Source: Spirochaetes bacterium GWB1_60_80
GTDB lineage: Bacteria; Spirochaetota; Spirochaetia; Treponematales; UBA12059
NCBI GenBank assembly: GCA_001829185.1
Contig: MIAR01000059.1
Location: 1-64,000 of the forward strand
DNA length: 64,000 bases
Direction: 5' to 3'
This document shows, piece by piece, positions 26,444 through 34,853 of the stretch; position 1 is the first letter of the stretch; each line of letters begins with the position of its first letter. The notes beneath the pieces are model-generated. The model saw nothing but the letters and a program-made list of their open reading frames with translations. It did no database searches and was not told the DNA's origin. A program made the position numbers and the translations under genes.

Positions 26444-28885
26444 TCAACGGCCGCCGCCCGGGCGGGCCTCCGGCGCCGAACGGCAGGAGCCGATGGGCGA
26501 TTTGGTGATCCAGTTGTCGATCGGTTCCTTGTGGTTGAGGGCGCGCCAGACATCCTCGCTGCGCATCGGCATGTGCATCAGCTCGGCGCCGGTGGCTTTC
26601 TGGATGGCGTTGCCCAGGGCCGGCGCCACCGAGATCATGGAATGCTCGCCGACGCCGCGGGCGCCGTAGGGGCCGTCGACCTGCGGCGTCTCCACCACGT
26701 AGCACTCGATCTCCAGCGGCAGGTCCTTGGCGGTGGGTATCTTGTTGTCGGTGAAGCTGGGGTTCAAGAGGCGGCCCTGCTGGTCGTAGATGTAACCCTC
26801 GCAGATGGCCGTGCCCAGGCCCTGCAGCATGCCGCCGATGGCCTGGCCGCGCACGATATCCGGGTGGATGGCCCGGCCGACGTCGTAGACGCTGGCGATT
26901 TTGAGGACGTGGTACTCGCCAGTTTCTTCATTGACCTCGACGATGATGCCGTGGGCGCCGAAGGTCCAGTCGATGGCCGGGAAGCCCTCGCCGTTGTCCT
27001 TGTTCAGGTTGGTCAGGCCCTGGGCGATGTAGCGGCCGACGCCGATCAGCGGGCCGCCGATGCCGTTGCCGTTGGGCAGGGCCAGGCCAACCGCCATGCT
27101 CGAGAAGTTGACCGATTTTTTGGGGTGGTGCTTCAGGAAGACCTTGTCGCCATCGTGCCCCAGGTCGCAGGGGTTGGCGTGCAGGGCCTCGGCGGCCACG
27201 GCGTAGGCCTTGTGCAGCAAGTCCTCGGCGGCCAGGATAGCGGCGTTGCCGGACAAGAGCAGGCCCTTGGAAGCCACCGTCTGCCAGTCGTAGGGGTCGC
27301 GGTCGGTGTCGCTTTCAAAAGCCACCTTGATCTTGTGCAGCGGGAAGCCGAGGCGCTCGGCCACGATCTGGCGGATGGAGGTGTAGGTGCCCTGGCCATA
27401 GTCGGTCAGGGCCAGGTTGACCAGGACGGAGCCGTCCTCGTTCATCTTGAGTATCACCGAGGTGGCGGTGAAGGGCGGCATGGCCGGCGCCTTCTGCAGG
27501 GCGGCGACACCCTTGCCGATTTTCCAGCCGGTGGCGGCCTGGCGCGCCTTCTCTTCGTTGGTCAGGTCGCCGTAATGGATGGCGCCGGCGGCCGTTTCCA
27601 GGCACTTGAGGACGTTGCCGGAGTGCGCGGTGATTTCCTCGCCGGTCATGGTTAGGCTGCCGGGGCGCAGGGCGTTGCGCAGGCGGAACAGGAAGGGGTC
27701 CATGCCGATGGCCTCGGCCACCAGTTCCATGTGGCGCTCCACCGCCCAGTGGAATTCGACGTGGCCGAAGCCGCGGTAGGCGGTGCCGTACGGCTTGTTG
27801 GTATAGATGGTGTAGGCGTCCAGCCAGGCGTTGGGAATCTCGTAGGGACCGCTGGCCGAGAAGCCGGAGGCCCGCGTCACGTTGACGGCGTAGTCGGCGT
27901 AGGCGCCGGAATCCCAGTACATGGTCATGTGCTGGCCGACGATCTTGCCGGCGGCGTCGACGCCGGTCTTGATGCGGTAGGTGAGCGCCGAGCGGCAGGG
28001 CAGCAGGCTGAACTCTTCCTCGCGGCTGGCCTGGAACTTGACGGCCCGGCCGCCGGCCTGGCGCGACAGCACGGCGCAGAGCGGCTCGATGCCGATGCCG
28101 GCCTTGCCGCCGAAGCCGCCGCCGACGTAGGGAATCTGGACCCGCACCTGGTTGTGCGACAGGCCGAAGGCGTGGCAGAACAGGTTGCGCACCGTGAAGG
28201 GCGACTGGGCGGACGACCAGATGCTGACCTTGTCGCCCTTGCCCCATTCGACGATGGCCACGTGGGTTTCCAGCGGCACATGCTGCACCGACGGGCAGGA
28301 ATATTCGCGTTCCACCACCCATTCCGCTTCGGCGAAGGCCTTTTCGACGTCGCCTTTGCGCAGTTTGGTGTGGTTGGCGATATTGGTGCCGGGCTGGGGC
28401 GTGAAGGCCGCGGCCATGTAACTGTAGCTGCCCAGGTCGGGGTGCACCAGCGGCGCGTCCGGCTGGAGGGCATCCATGTGGTGCAGGACGGGTTTCAGGA
28501 CTTCGTACTGGACGTCGATGGCCTCGACGGCGGCCCGGGCTTGCTCGATGGTATCGGCCGCCACCGCCACCACGGCCTCGCCGTAATGGCGCACCTCGTC
28601 GCGGGCCAGGATGCGCTTGTCGACCACGTACAGGCCCAGCCGGTAGTCCAGCTCGTCGCCGGTGACGATGGCCCGGACGCCGGGCAGGGCCGCGGCCCGG
28701 CTGGTATCGATGGCCACGATGCGGGCCCGGGCATGCGGGCTTTTTTTGAGCTGGGCGTGCAGCAGGCCCGGGAAGGTCATGTCGGAAACGTAGGTGGCCT
28801 CGCCGGTCAGCTTCTCGAGGCTGTCATCGCGCTTGCCGTTGTGGCCGACCTGGGACAGCTGGCTGCTTGGAACGTCGTCAAACAT
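26444..28885 (-). CDS. xdhA: Xanthine dehydrogenase-type molybdenum-binding subunit
   Basis: The 813-residue protein starts at ATG 28885 with GGGGAG and overlaps the iron-sulfur subunit gene by 8 bp. It is a full-length molybdopterin hydroxylase large chain (VGGGFGGKAG, FQASREEEFSLLPCRS, GTAYRGFGHVE, and a C-terminal GARGVGEHSM with the catalytic Glu of the GVGE motif). The separate FAD and [2Fe-2S] chains precede it, as in E. coli XdhABC. Clade marks for xanthine against other heterocycles cannot be read by eye. The operon context with purine genes supports xanthine or hypoxanthine. Confidence 0.9.
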   Translation of the reverse strand: MFDDVPSSQLSQVGHNGKRDDSLEKLTGEATYVSDMTFPGLLHAQLKKSPHARARIVAIDTSRAAALPGVRAIVTGDELDYRLGLYVVDKRILARDEVRHYGEAVVAVAADTIEQARAAVEAIDVQYEVLKPVLHHMDALQPDAPLVHPDLGSYSYMAAAFTPQPGTNIANHTKLRKGDVEKAFAEAEWVVEREYSCPSVQHVPLETHVAIVEWGKGDKVSIWSSAQSPFTVRNLFCHAFGLSHNQVRVQIPYVGGGFGGKAGIGIEPLCAVLSRQAGGRAVKFQASREEEFSLLPCRSALTYRIKTGVDAAGKIVGQHMTMYWDSGAYADYAVNVTRASGFSASGPYEIPNAWLDAYTIYTNKPYGTAYRGFGHVEFHWAVERHMELVAEAIGMDPFLFRLRNALRPGSLTMTGEEITAHSGNVLKCLETAAGAIHYGDLTNEEKARQAATGWKIGKGVAALQKAPAMPPFTATSVILKMNEDGSVLVNLALTDYGQGTYTSIRQIVAERLGFPLHKIKVAFESDTDRDPYDWQTVASKGLLLSGNAAILAAEDLLHKAYAVAAEALHANPCDLGHDGDKVFLKHHPKKSVNFSSMAVGLALPNGNGIGGPLIGVGRYIAQGLTNLNKDNGEGFPAIDWTFGAHGIIVEVNEETGEYHVLKIASVYDVGRAIHPDIVRGQAIGGMLQGLGTAICEGYIYDQQGRLLNPSFTDNKIPTAKDLPLEIECYVVETPQVDGPYGARGVGEHSMISVAPALGNAIQKATGAELMHMPMRSEDVWRALNHKEPIDNWITKSPIGSCRSAPEARPGGGR

Positions 28886-29363
28886 GCTTGAGCTCCCCTT
28901 TCTCGGCCGAACGGCCGGTCAAGTCGAGGATGGCTTCGATGATCTGGACATAGCCGGTGCAGCGGCAAAAATTACCCTCGATGGCTTCCTTCATCTCGTC
29001 GATGGTGGGTTTGGGCTTGTCGCGCAGTAATTCCTTGATGGACATGACCATGCCAGGCGTGCAGAAGCCGCACTGCGCCGAATTGTTGCGCTCCAGGGCG
29101 GTCTGGATCTCGGACAGGCCGGGGCCGGTGGCTTCGCCCTCGATGGTTTCGATGGTGGCGCCATTGGCCTCGACGGCCAGGATCATGCAGGCGTTGACCA
29201 CCCGGCCGTTGAAGATGATGGTGCAGGCGCCGCACTCGCCCATGCCGCAGCCTTCCTTGGTGCCGGTCAGGCCGAGGTCTTCGCGCAGGCAGCGCAGCAA
29301 GGTTTTATGTTCGGCCACGTCTACCGTGTAGCGCTGGCCGTTGACGGTCAGGGATATTCTCAT
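28878..29363 (-). CDS. xdhC: Xanthine dehydrogenase-type [2Fe-2S] subunit
   Basis: The 161-residue protein has the two expected iron-sulfur sites, GCGMGECGACTI with a later Cys in VVNACM for the plant-type cluster, and CGFCTPG plus NFCRCTGY for the helical cluster. The length is normal. The start at ATG 29363 has GGAGGTG and lies 1 bp after the FAD-subunit stop. It passes electrons from the molybdenum site to FAD. Confidence 0.93.
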   Translation of the reverse strand: MRISLTVNGQRYTVDVAEHKTLLRCLREDLGLTGTKEGCGMGECGACTIIFNGRVVNACMILAVEANGATIETIEGEATGPGLSEIQTALERNNSAQCGFCTPGMVMSIKELLRDKPKPTIDEMKEAIEGNFCRCTGYVQIIEAILDLTGRSAEKGELKHV

Positions 29364-29364
29364 G

Positions 29365-30180
29365 TCAGCGCACCTCCTGGAGCAGTTGCCGCGCGTAGAC
29401 GGCGATCATGTGGCGGCGGTATTCCTGGCTGGCCCGCACGTCGCTGATGGGCGACACGGCTGCCAGCACCCGGCGTTCGACGTCTTCGGGGCCGTCACCG
29501 GCGCTGAAACCGTCGACCAGCACCGGGGTGGGCGCGGCCGAGCTGACCGCATAACGGCGGCGCCCCTGGTGCAGGGTGCACAGCACGCCGACGATGCCCA
29601 GGTCGTGCCCGGCGATGCGCTTCAGCTTGAGATAGCGGCCGCTGGCGTTGCTACTAGCCGCCGGCACGATGATCTTTTCCAGGAATTCACCCGGCAAGAG
29701 GGCGGTTTTCTTGACGCCGGTGAAGAATTGGCTGAAAGGCAGCTGGCGCTGGCCGGCGGCGGAGCGGATCACCGCCACCGCGTCCAGGCAGAGCAGGGCC
29801 GGCGCCATGTCCGAACAGGGCGAGGCGTTGACGACGTTGCCGGCCACGGTGGCCCGGTTGCGGATCTGGTGACTGGCCAGCTGGTGGGCGCAGTCGCATA
29901 GTACCGGATAGAGGCGGCGGACGCTGCGCTGGCGCAAGAGGTCGTTGATGGTCACGGCCGGTCCAATAATCAAGCCATCAACCTGGCTGTACTGCAGCTT
30001 GGCGGCGCCGGGCAGCAGTTTAAGATCAATAACGTAATCCGGCTTGAAGACGCCGTTGCGGATATTGGGTAGAAGATCAGTACCGCCGGCCAGGAGCTTG
30101 GCCGCGCCCGCGTGCTCGGTCAGGGCGGCGCAAAGCCTGCCGACGCTCTTGGGAGCCAGGTAGCGGAATTCGTAAACCAT
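29365..30180 (-). CDS. xdhB: Xanthine dehydrogenase-type FAD-binding subunit
   Basis: The 271-residue protein has the CO-dehydrogenase flavoprotein motifs AKLLAGGTDLLP, IGPAVTINDLL and QIRNRATVAGNVVNASPCSD. It is the first gene of the 13-kb purine operon. The start at ATG 30180 has AAGGCGG. About 95 nt of leader separate it from the promoter at 30282-30309. The leader has a GC-rich inverted repeat (about 30218-30246) whose role is unknown. Confidence 0.92.
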   Translation of the reverse strand: MVYEFRYLAPKSVGRLCAALTEHAGAAKLLAGGTDLLPNIRNGVFKPDYVIDLKLLPGAAKLQYSQVDGLIIGPAVTINDLLRQRSVRRLYPVLCDCAHQLASHQIRNRATVAGNVVNASPCSDMAPALLCLDAVAVIRSAAGQRQLPFSQFFTGVKKTALLPGEFLEKIIVPAASSNASGRYLKLKRIAGHDLGIVGVLCTLHQGRRRYAVSSAAPTPVLVDGFSAGDGPEDVERRVLAAVSPISDVRASQEYRRHMIAVYARQLLQEVR

Positions 30181-30281
30181 GTATCAACCGCCTTTCACAG
30201 GTGCGAGTATCATTTGAATCGGCCGGCTTGAAGACTGGCGGCCGACCGGAGCATACAACATTGCCAAGAGGCAGGTCTATC

Positions 30282-30309
30282 ATTATAAATCAGATATTTT
30301 TTTTGGCAA
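30282..30309 (-). promoter_or_regulatory. Promoter of the xanthine/oxamate operon
   Basis: On the minus strand TTGCCA (30304-30309) and a perfect TATAAT (30282-30287) are 16 bp apart, with an A/T-rich spacer containing a run of A. Transcription would start near 30275. No purine riboswitch was recognised in the leader. Confidence 0.75.
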
Positions 30310-30310
30310 G

Positions 30311-30345
30311 AAAAAACGGACGCCCGCGCCGGTGATATCCGTCCG
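30311..30345 (-). terminator. Minus-strand hairpin with T-run directly upstream of the xdh promoter
   Basis: CGGACG pairs with CGTCCG and on the minus strand is followed by six T. It sits 1 bp upstream of the xdh -35. No minus-strand gene is known above it, so it would stop transcripts coming antisense to the mgtE leader and insulate the xdh promoter. Confidence 0.55.
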
Positions 30346-30363
30346 CCTGGATCAAAAAACCGG

Positions 30364-30392
30364 TTGACCTGCCCATCGCCCCTGATTATAAT
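30364..30392 (+). promoter_or_regulatory. mgtE: Promoter of mgtE
   Basis: TTGACC (30364-30369) and TATAAT (30387-30392) are separated by 17 bp, close to the sigma-70 consensus. Transcription should start near 30399, giving a leader of about 230 nt before mgtE. Confidence 0.8.
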
Positions 30393-30398
30393 CTTCTC

Positions 30399-30630
30399 TG
30401 GACGTCGTCCGCCAGCGAATTTCCCGATATTTCGCTGCGCTCCAACCCGTAGTCAGGAGAAACCGCGCATGCCACATTCCGACGTTGACTCAAGTCAGCC
30501 TCCGGAACCTCACCCACCGAGTTTCGGTTGGCGCGCCAAACGGCGCGACTGGCGCGGGACCGGGCGGCGACACGCTCCGTAACGGGAGTCGGGCAGCCCC
30601 TGCGACCGCGCCCCCTTTGCAGGAGGTCCT
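30399..30630 (+). promoter_or_regulatory. Long GC-rich leader of mgtE, possible ion-sensing RNA
   Basis: The leader has several inverted repeats, including TTGACT/AGTCAG near 30484-30499, TTGGCGCGCCAA near 30529, and CCTGC (30599-30603) that could pair with GCAGG (30617-30621) at the AGGAGG ribosome site of mgtE. Magnesium transporters are often controlled by M-box riboswitches. I could not match the conserved M-box core here, so the RNA class is open. Confidence 0.4.
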
Positions 30631-32010
30631 ATGCTCGACCGATTGATCGCTCCCGACATCAAAGCCGCCATCGATTCAGGCGACCTGAGCCAGATTCTCG
30701 ATTTTTTCCGCGCCGCCCACGCCGCCGATGCCGCCGAGATCCTGGCCGGTCTGGCGGTCGACGACGACCTGGCCATCCTCAAGCTGCTGGAACCCGAGCT
30801 GGTAGCCGACATTTTTAGCGAATTGCCCGATACCCTCCAGACCGAGCTGGCCGGCTTGCTGACGCCGGCCGAGCTGACCGGCCTGGCCTCCGACCTGTCG
30901 CCCGATGACCGGGTCGACTTGCTCAAGACCATGCCCGAAGAGCGCATGGCCGAGGTCATGCAGGGCCTGGACAAGCCGGAGCGCGACGAGGTTAAGGCGC
31001 TCGTGCTCTGGCCGGAAGGCACGGCCGGCTCGCTGATGACCACCGAATTCATCGCCCTGCCGGCCAGCCTGACCGTCACCCAGGCCATGGCGCGTATCCG
31101 TAAGGAGGCGGTCGACAAGGAGTCGGTCTACAACTCGTACGTGGTGGACGCGGCCGGCCGGCCCTTGGGCGTGGTCAACCTGCGCGACCTGATCCTGGCC
31201 GAGCCGGAAGCCACGCTGCGCCAGATCATGGACGACCAGTTGCCCACGGTGGCCGCCTCGGCCGACGACGAGGAGTCGACCTGGAAGCTGGCCCGCTACG
31301 ACCTGGTCGACCTGGCGGTGGTGGACGAGGCCGGCGTCCTGGTCGGCCTGGTCACCCACGACGACGCCATGGACAACATGGAGCGCGAGCACACCGAGGA
31401 CATGGAACGCTTCATGGGCATCACCGGCACGGCCGACGATACCAGCTACCTGCGCACCCCGGTCTGGACGCATTTCCGGCACCGCGTTGGCTGGCTGGTG
31501 GTACTAACCGTGCTCGGCCTGGTTTCCGGCCTGATCCTGGAGGGCTTCGAGGACTTGCTGACCGGCCTGATGGTGCTGGCCTTTTACATGCCGATGCTGG
31601 TGGCCACCGGCGGCAATACCGGCAGCCAGGCCGCCACCATGGTGGTGCGTTCGCTGGCCTTGAAGGAGTTGGCGCCGCGCGATGCCCTACGGGTGCTCTG
31701 GAAGGAACTGCGCATCGCCCTGCTCTTGTGCCTGGTGCTCGGCGCTCTGGCCTTCGGCCGTGTCTGGCTGTTTACCGGCGCGGGCGACCTGCCGGCCGGC
31801 ATCACGGTGGTTTCGGTCGGGCTGACCATCACCCTGGCCTTGGTGGTGCAGGTCATCTCGGCCGGCCTGATTGGCGCCCTGCTGCCCCTGACCGTGGCCC
31901 GCTTCGGCCTGGACCCGGCGCTGGTGGCCAGCCCGGCCTTGGCCACGGTGGTGGACATTACCGGCTTGCTGATATATTTTAGCATCGCCCGGCTGGTGCT
32001 GGGCTTATAG
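30631..32010 (+). CDS. mgtE: Magnesium transporter MgtE
   Basis: The 459-residue protein has the full MgtE layout. An N domain of acidic helices spans about residues 20-130 (LSPDDRVDLLKTMPEERM). A CBS pair spans about 135-265 (YNSYVVDAAGRPLGVVNLRDL, LVGLVTHDDAMD). Five membrane helices span about 285-459, with the pore motif GGNTGSQAATMVVRSLA. Homodimers move Mg2+ into the cell and close when cytosolic Mg2+ binds the N and CBS domains. The start has AGGAGGT. A long leader suggests RNA-level control. Confidence 0.95.
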   Translation: MLDRLIAPDIKAAIDSGDLSQILDFFRAAHAADAAEILAGLAVDDDLAILKLLEPELVADIFSELPDTLQTELAGLLTPAELTGLASDLSPDDRVDLLKTMPEERMAEVMQGLDKPERDEVKALVLWPEGTAGSLMTTEFIALPASLTVTQAMARIRKEAVDKESVYNSYVVDAAGRPLGVVNLRDLILAEPEATLRQIMDDQLPTVAASADDEESTWKLARYDLVDLAVVDEAGVLVGLVTHDDAMDNMEREHTEDMERFMGITGTADDTSYLRTPVWTHFRHRVGWLVVLTVLGLVSGLILEGFEDLLTGLMVLAFYMPMLVATGGNTGSQAATMVVRSLALKELAPRDALRVLWKELRIALLLCLVLGALAFGRVWLFTGAGDLPAGITVVSVGLTITLALVVQVISAGLIGALLPLTVARFGLDPALVASPALATVVDITGLLIYFSIARLVLGL

Positions 32011-32036
32011 CTGGAACTTTATTATGGAGGAGAAGT

Positions 32037-32444
32037 ATGACCAAGCGGATTTCCCTGGTCCTGGTGCGTTTCAGCCTAGGCGCTTTTTTCGTGATTCTCG
32101 GCCTCTATGGCATCCTGCCGAGCCTTGAGGAAAGCATTTTCACCTTTCCCGGCAATTACCGGACCCTGGAAGTAGTCTTCGGCATCGCCGAGCTGCTGTG
32201 CGGTATTTACATTCTGTCGGGCGTCTTCATCCGCATCAAGCAGAACACTACCTTCATCGCCACCTTGGCGGTCTTGTTGGTCTGGCTGGCGCGCATCGCC
32301 TTGACCAAGGTGGTCTGGGGCATCGTCATCAATGATTCAGGCGTCTTTTTCCGGCCGTCGTTCTCGATCTGGCTGCTCGGCCTGGCTTGCGAGCTGGTCA
32401 TTGTCAGCGCCGTCCATGCCCTCATGAAGGCCTACGACAAGTAA
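32037..32444 (+). CDS. Small four-helix membrane protein of unknown function
   Basis: ATG 32037 with GGAGGAG, 26 bp after mgtE, gives 135 residues. Hydrophobic segments lie at about 8-27, 43-62, 71-90 and 105-127. The size and pattern recall DoxX-like four-helix proteins, but I cannot assign a family. It is probably co-transcribed with mgtE. Confidence 0.75.
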   Translation: MTKRISLVLVRFSLGAFFVILGLYGILPSLEESIFTFPGNYRTLEVVFGIAELLCGIYILSGVFIRIKQNTTFIATLAVLLVWLARIALTKVVWGIVINDSGVFFRPSFSIWLLGLACELVIVSAVHALMKAYDK

Positions 32445-32479
32445 TAAAAAATTCTTGGTTGTGGCCAGGGATTCGGCGA

Positions 32480-32512
32480 CCGCACTGTCTGTGCGGCGCG
32501 GCCGCTTTATTT
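32480..32512 (+). terminator. Hairpin between the mgtE unit and the converging kinase pseudogene
   Basis: CCGCAC (32480-32485) pairs with GTGCGG (32491-32496), and a TTTATTT follows at 32506-32512. It is a weak plus-strand terminator. Confidence 0.5.
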
Positions 32513-32859
32513 CCCGGCGGCCAGTTCGGTCTTGCTGATGGCTTCCAGAATCTCCCATTCAGCCTGCAGGGCAGCCGGCCGGCGACGTACCCGAACCGGC
32601 TAGCGGCGCGGCGTCCGCCTCCGCCGGTCGGGCAAACTCGATGGTAAAGGAAGTGCCGCCGCTACCAGTTACCGACAGGCGGGCGCCGAGCTGGTTGCAC
32701 AGCATGCGCACCAGCATCAGGCCGAAGCCCGTGGTCGTTTCCGGGTTAAAATCGGACGGCAGCCCGACTCCATTGTCGCAGACCCGGAGAACCAGACGGC
32801 CGGAGTGTTCGGTGAGTTTCAGCTCGAGGCGGCCGCCCGGCTGGTCGGCAAAGGCATGC

Positions 32860-32996
32860 TTAACAGGTTGTTGAAAAAGCCGGTTGCTTTCTCAACAACC
32901 TTAACAATTCCTCGCATAGCTTGCGCTATGCTGCGTAATTGTACCGGCTTTTGAAGTGTTGAAAAGCCGCATCCGCGTTTTTCAACACCCTGTTAA
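32860..32996. mobile_element. 129-bp inverted-repeat element, copy B, with TTAA target duplications
   Basis: The body is 32864-32992 and TTAA flanks both ends. The body looks identical to copies C and E, so the insertion is recent. It interrupts the HATPase domain of the sensor kinase. One reading frame from the ORF side runs out of the kinase into the element and ends there, replacing the C-terminal ATPase half. Confidence 0.95.
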
Positions 32997-34493
32997 GGAC
33001 GTTGGTCATCAGTTCGTTGATGATGCTACCCAGCGGAAAAAGCTGTTTGGCTCCCAGCTCCACCGGGTCAAATTCCATGACCAGCTCCACCCGGCCGCTG
33101 GCGCCGAAGAGCTGCAGCACGGCGTTGGCCAAGTCACTGAGGTAGTCGCCGGCCTTAAGGAAACGCATGTCATCGGCTACCATCATTTTCTTGTACAATT
33201 CCTGCATACTGGCCAGGCGCGAGAGGGCTTGCTGGAGGGCGGCGCTGACCGCCGGGTCGTCCGAGTCGCCGGCCTGCAGCGACAGCAGGCTGCCGATAGT
33301 GGCGATATTGTTCTTGATGCGGTGGTGTGTCTCCTTGAGTAGGATGGTTTTCTCCTGTAGTTGCCGCTCCAGGCCGGCCTCGTACAGCCGGCGTTGGCTG
33401 AAGTCCTCGATGGTGACCATGACCAGTTCCAGTCGCCCGGCCGGTGGGTCCGGGGCGTGGTCGTCGGCCTGCATCGGGAAGGCGTTGATGTTGATCCAGC
33501 GGTATTCGTTGCGTCCCGGATCGAGTACCCCCATCACGGCGTTGCGTACTGGCTGGCCAGTTTGCAATACCAGCATTGCCGGGTGGGTGTTGCCGGGGTA
33601 GGGGCTGCCGTCTTCATGGATGGACTGCCAACGCGGATCCAGGGAAGTCGTGCCGTAGAGTTGTTCGAGGCTCAGGCCCAGAATGGCGGCTGCGGCCGGG
33701 TTGGCGTAGACGATTTTACCGTCCCGTCCGTGATAGACGACGCCTTGGCTCATGTGGTCGAGCAGGAAGCGTTGACGGGACTCGCTGCTCCGCAACGCCT
33801 GCTCGGCCAGCTTGCGGTCGGTGATGTCCTCGCCTGAGCAGAAGCAGCCCGTGATGTGCCCTTGCTGGTCACGCAGGACGTTATTGTGCCAAGCGATGGT
33901 ACGGAGATCGCCGCAGGTAGTTCGAATTTGGTTTTCGTGGAATTCGGCTGGATCCAGCTCCCCGCTGTGGATGCGGCGCAACACGGCGCGCACCGCGTCA
34001 GCCTGGTCGGCCGGCACGTAGCTGTCCACCCAATTTTGGCCGAGGGCCGTGGCCTGGTCGATGCCGAGGATGGCGCAGCCGCGTTGGTTAATCAGGCTGA
34101 TGCGGCCGTCCATATCCAAGGCCAACAAGATGACGCCGGCCATGTCCAGGTAGAATTGGGCGCGATCAACCGCGCCAGCGGCGTGCTGGGCGCTGAACAA
34201 GCGCCAGGCCAGCTGGAGGGAGGCTTGGATAATGGCGTCGCTGGAACCTTTTGGGATAAAGCCGTAGGCTGGAAGCTGGGCGCCGCGGGCGAAGATGTCC
34301 GGTTCGGTATGCGCCGAAATGAAGACCACCGGCAACTCCCGGCTGGCCAGAATGCGGCGGGCGGTTTCGGCGCCATCGATACCCGCTCCCAGATCGATAT
34401 CCATCAGCACCAGGTCGAACAATGTTTCGCTTTGGGCCACGGCGATGGCCGCTGGGCCGTCTTTGGCCATCAGAACGCGGTAGCCGTAGCCCT

Positions 34494-34630
34494 CTAGCAG
34501 GTTGTTGAAAAAGCCGGTTGCTTTCTCAACAACCTTAACAATTCCTCGCATAGCTTGCGCTATGCTGCGTAATTGTACCGGCTTTTGAAGTGTTGAAAAG
34601 CCGCATCCGCGTTTTTCAACACCCTGCTAG
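34494..34630. mobile_element. 129-bp inverted-repeat element, copy C, with CTAG target duplications
   Basis: The body is 34498-34626 with CTAG on both sides. It interrupts the receiver domain of the sensor kinase after about 26 codons. On the minus strand the element's internal ATG (34551) opens a frame MRGIVKVVEKATG that continues in frame into the rest of the kinase. Confidence 0.95.
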
Positions 34631-34853
34631 GCTTCGCTTCCCGGCCAAGGCGACGAGTACGTCGTCTTCGACGAGGAGTATAGTCTGACCAATCGCGTTC
34701 GCCATGTGTCGCTCTAGTGGGCGGAGGCGTCGTGAGCGGTCCGCGACTGGCACCCCGTCCAATGATAGTGGATGGGGTGGCTGTTTACAAGACGCGCCAG
34801 GTTTTTAGGTCGGCCGGCGCGAATGGCGTCAGCGCGGCGCTGAGCGATCCGGT

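Larger units (their letters stand above)
32559..34705 (-). pseudogene. Hybrid sensor histidine kinase (REC-PAS-PAS-HisKA_2-HATPase) broken by two 129-bp elements
   Basis: The gene reads from ATG 34705 (MANAIGQTILLVEDDVLVAL) until element C interrupts it at CTAG (34627-34630). After the element the receiver domain continues with EGYGYRVLMAKDGPAAIAV and the phospho-acceptor site LVLMDIDLG. Two PAS domains follow, then the HisKA_2 box KETHHRIKNNIATIGSL, and the HATPase N-box INELMTNVL, where element B interrupts at TTAA (32993-32996). The rest (KHAFADQPGG, DNGVGLP, GFGLMLVRML, stop at 32559) lies beyond it. Removing each element and one 4-bp duplication gives ...KRSLEGYGYR... and ...NVLKHAFAD... 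in frame. The product would be a phospho-relay kinase without membrane segments. As it stands, both receiver and ATPase domains are cut. Confidence 0.9.

Noticed and set aside
30399-30630. M-box riboswitch before mgtE
   Set aside because: The conserved core could not be matched by eye; kept only as an unassigned leader.
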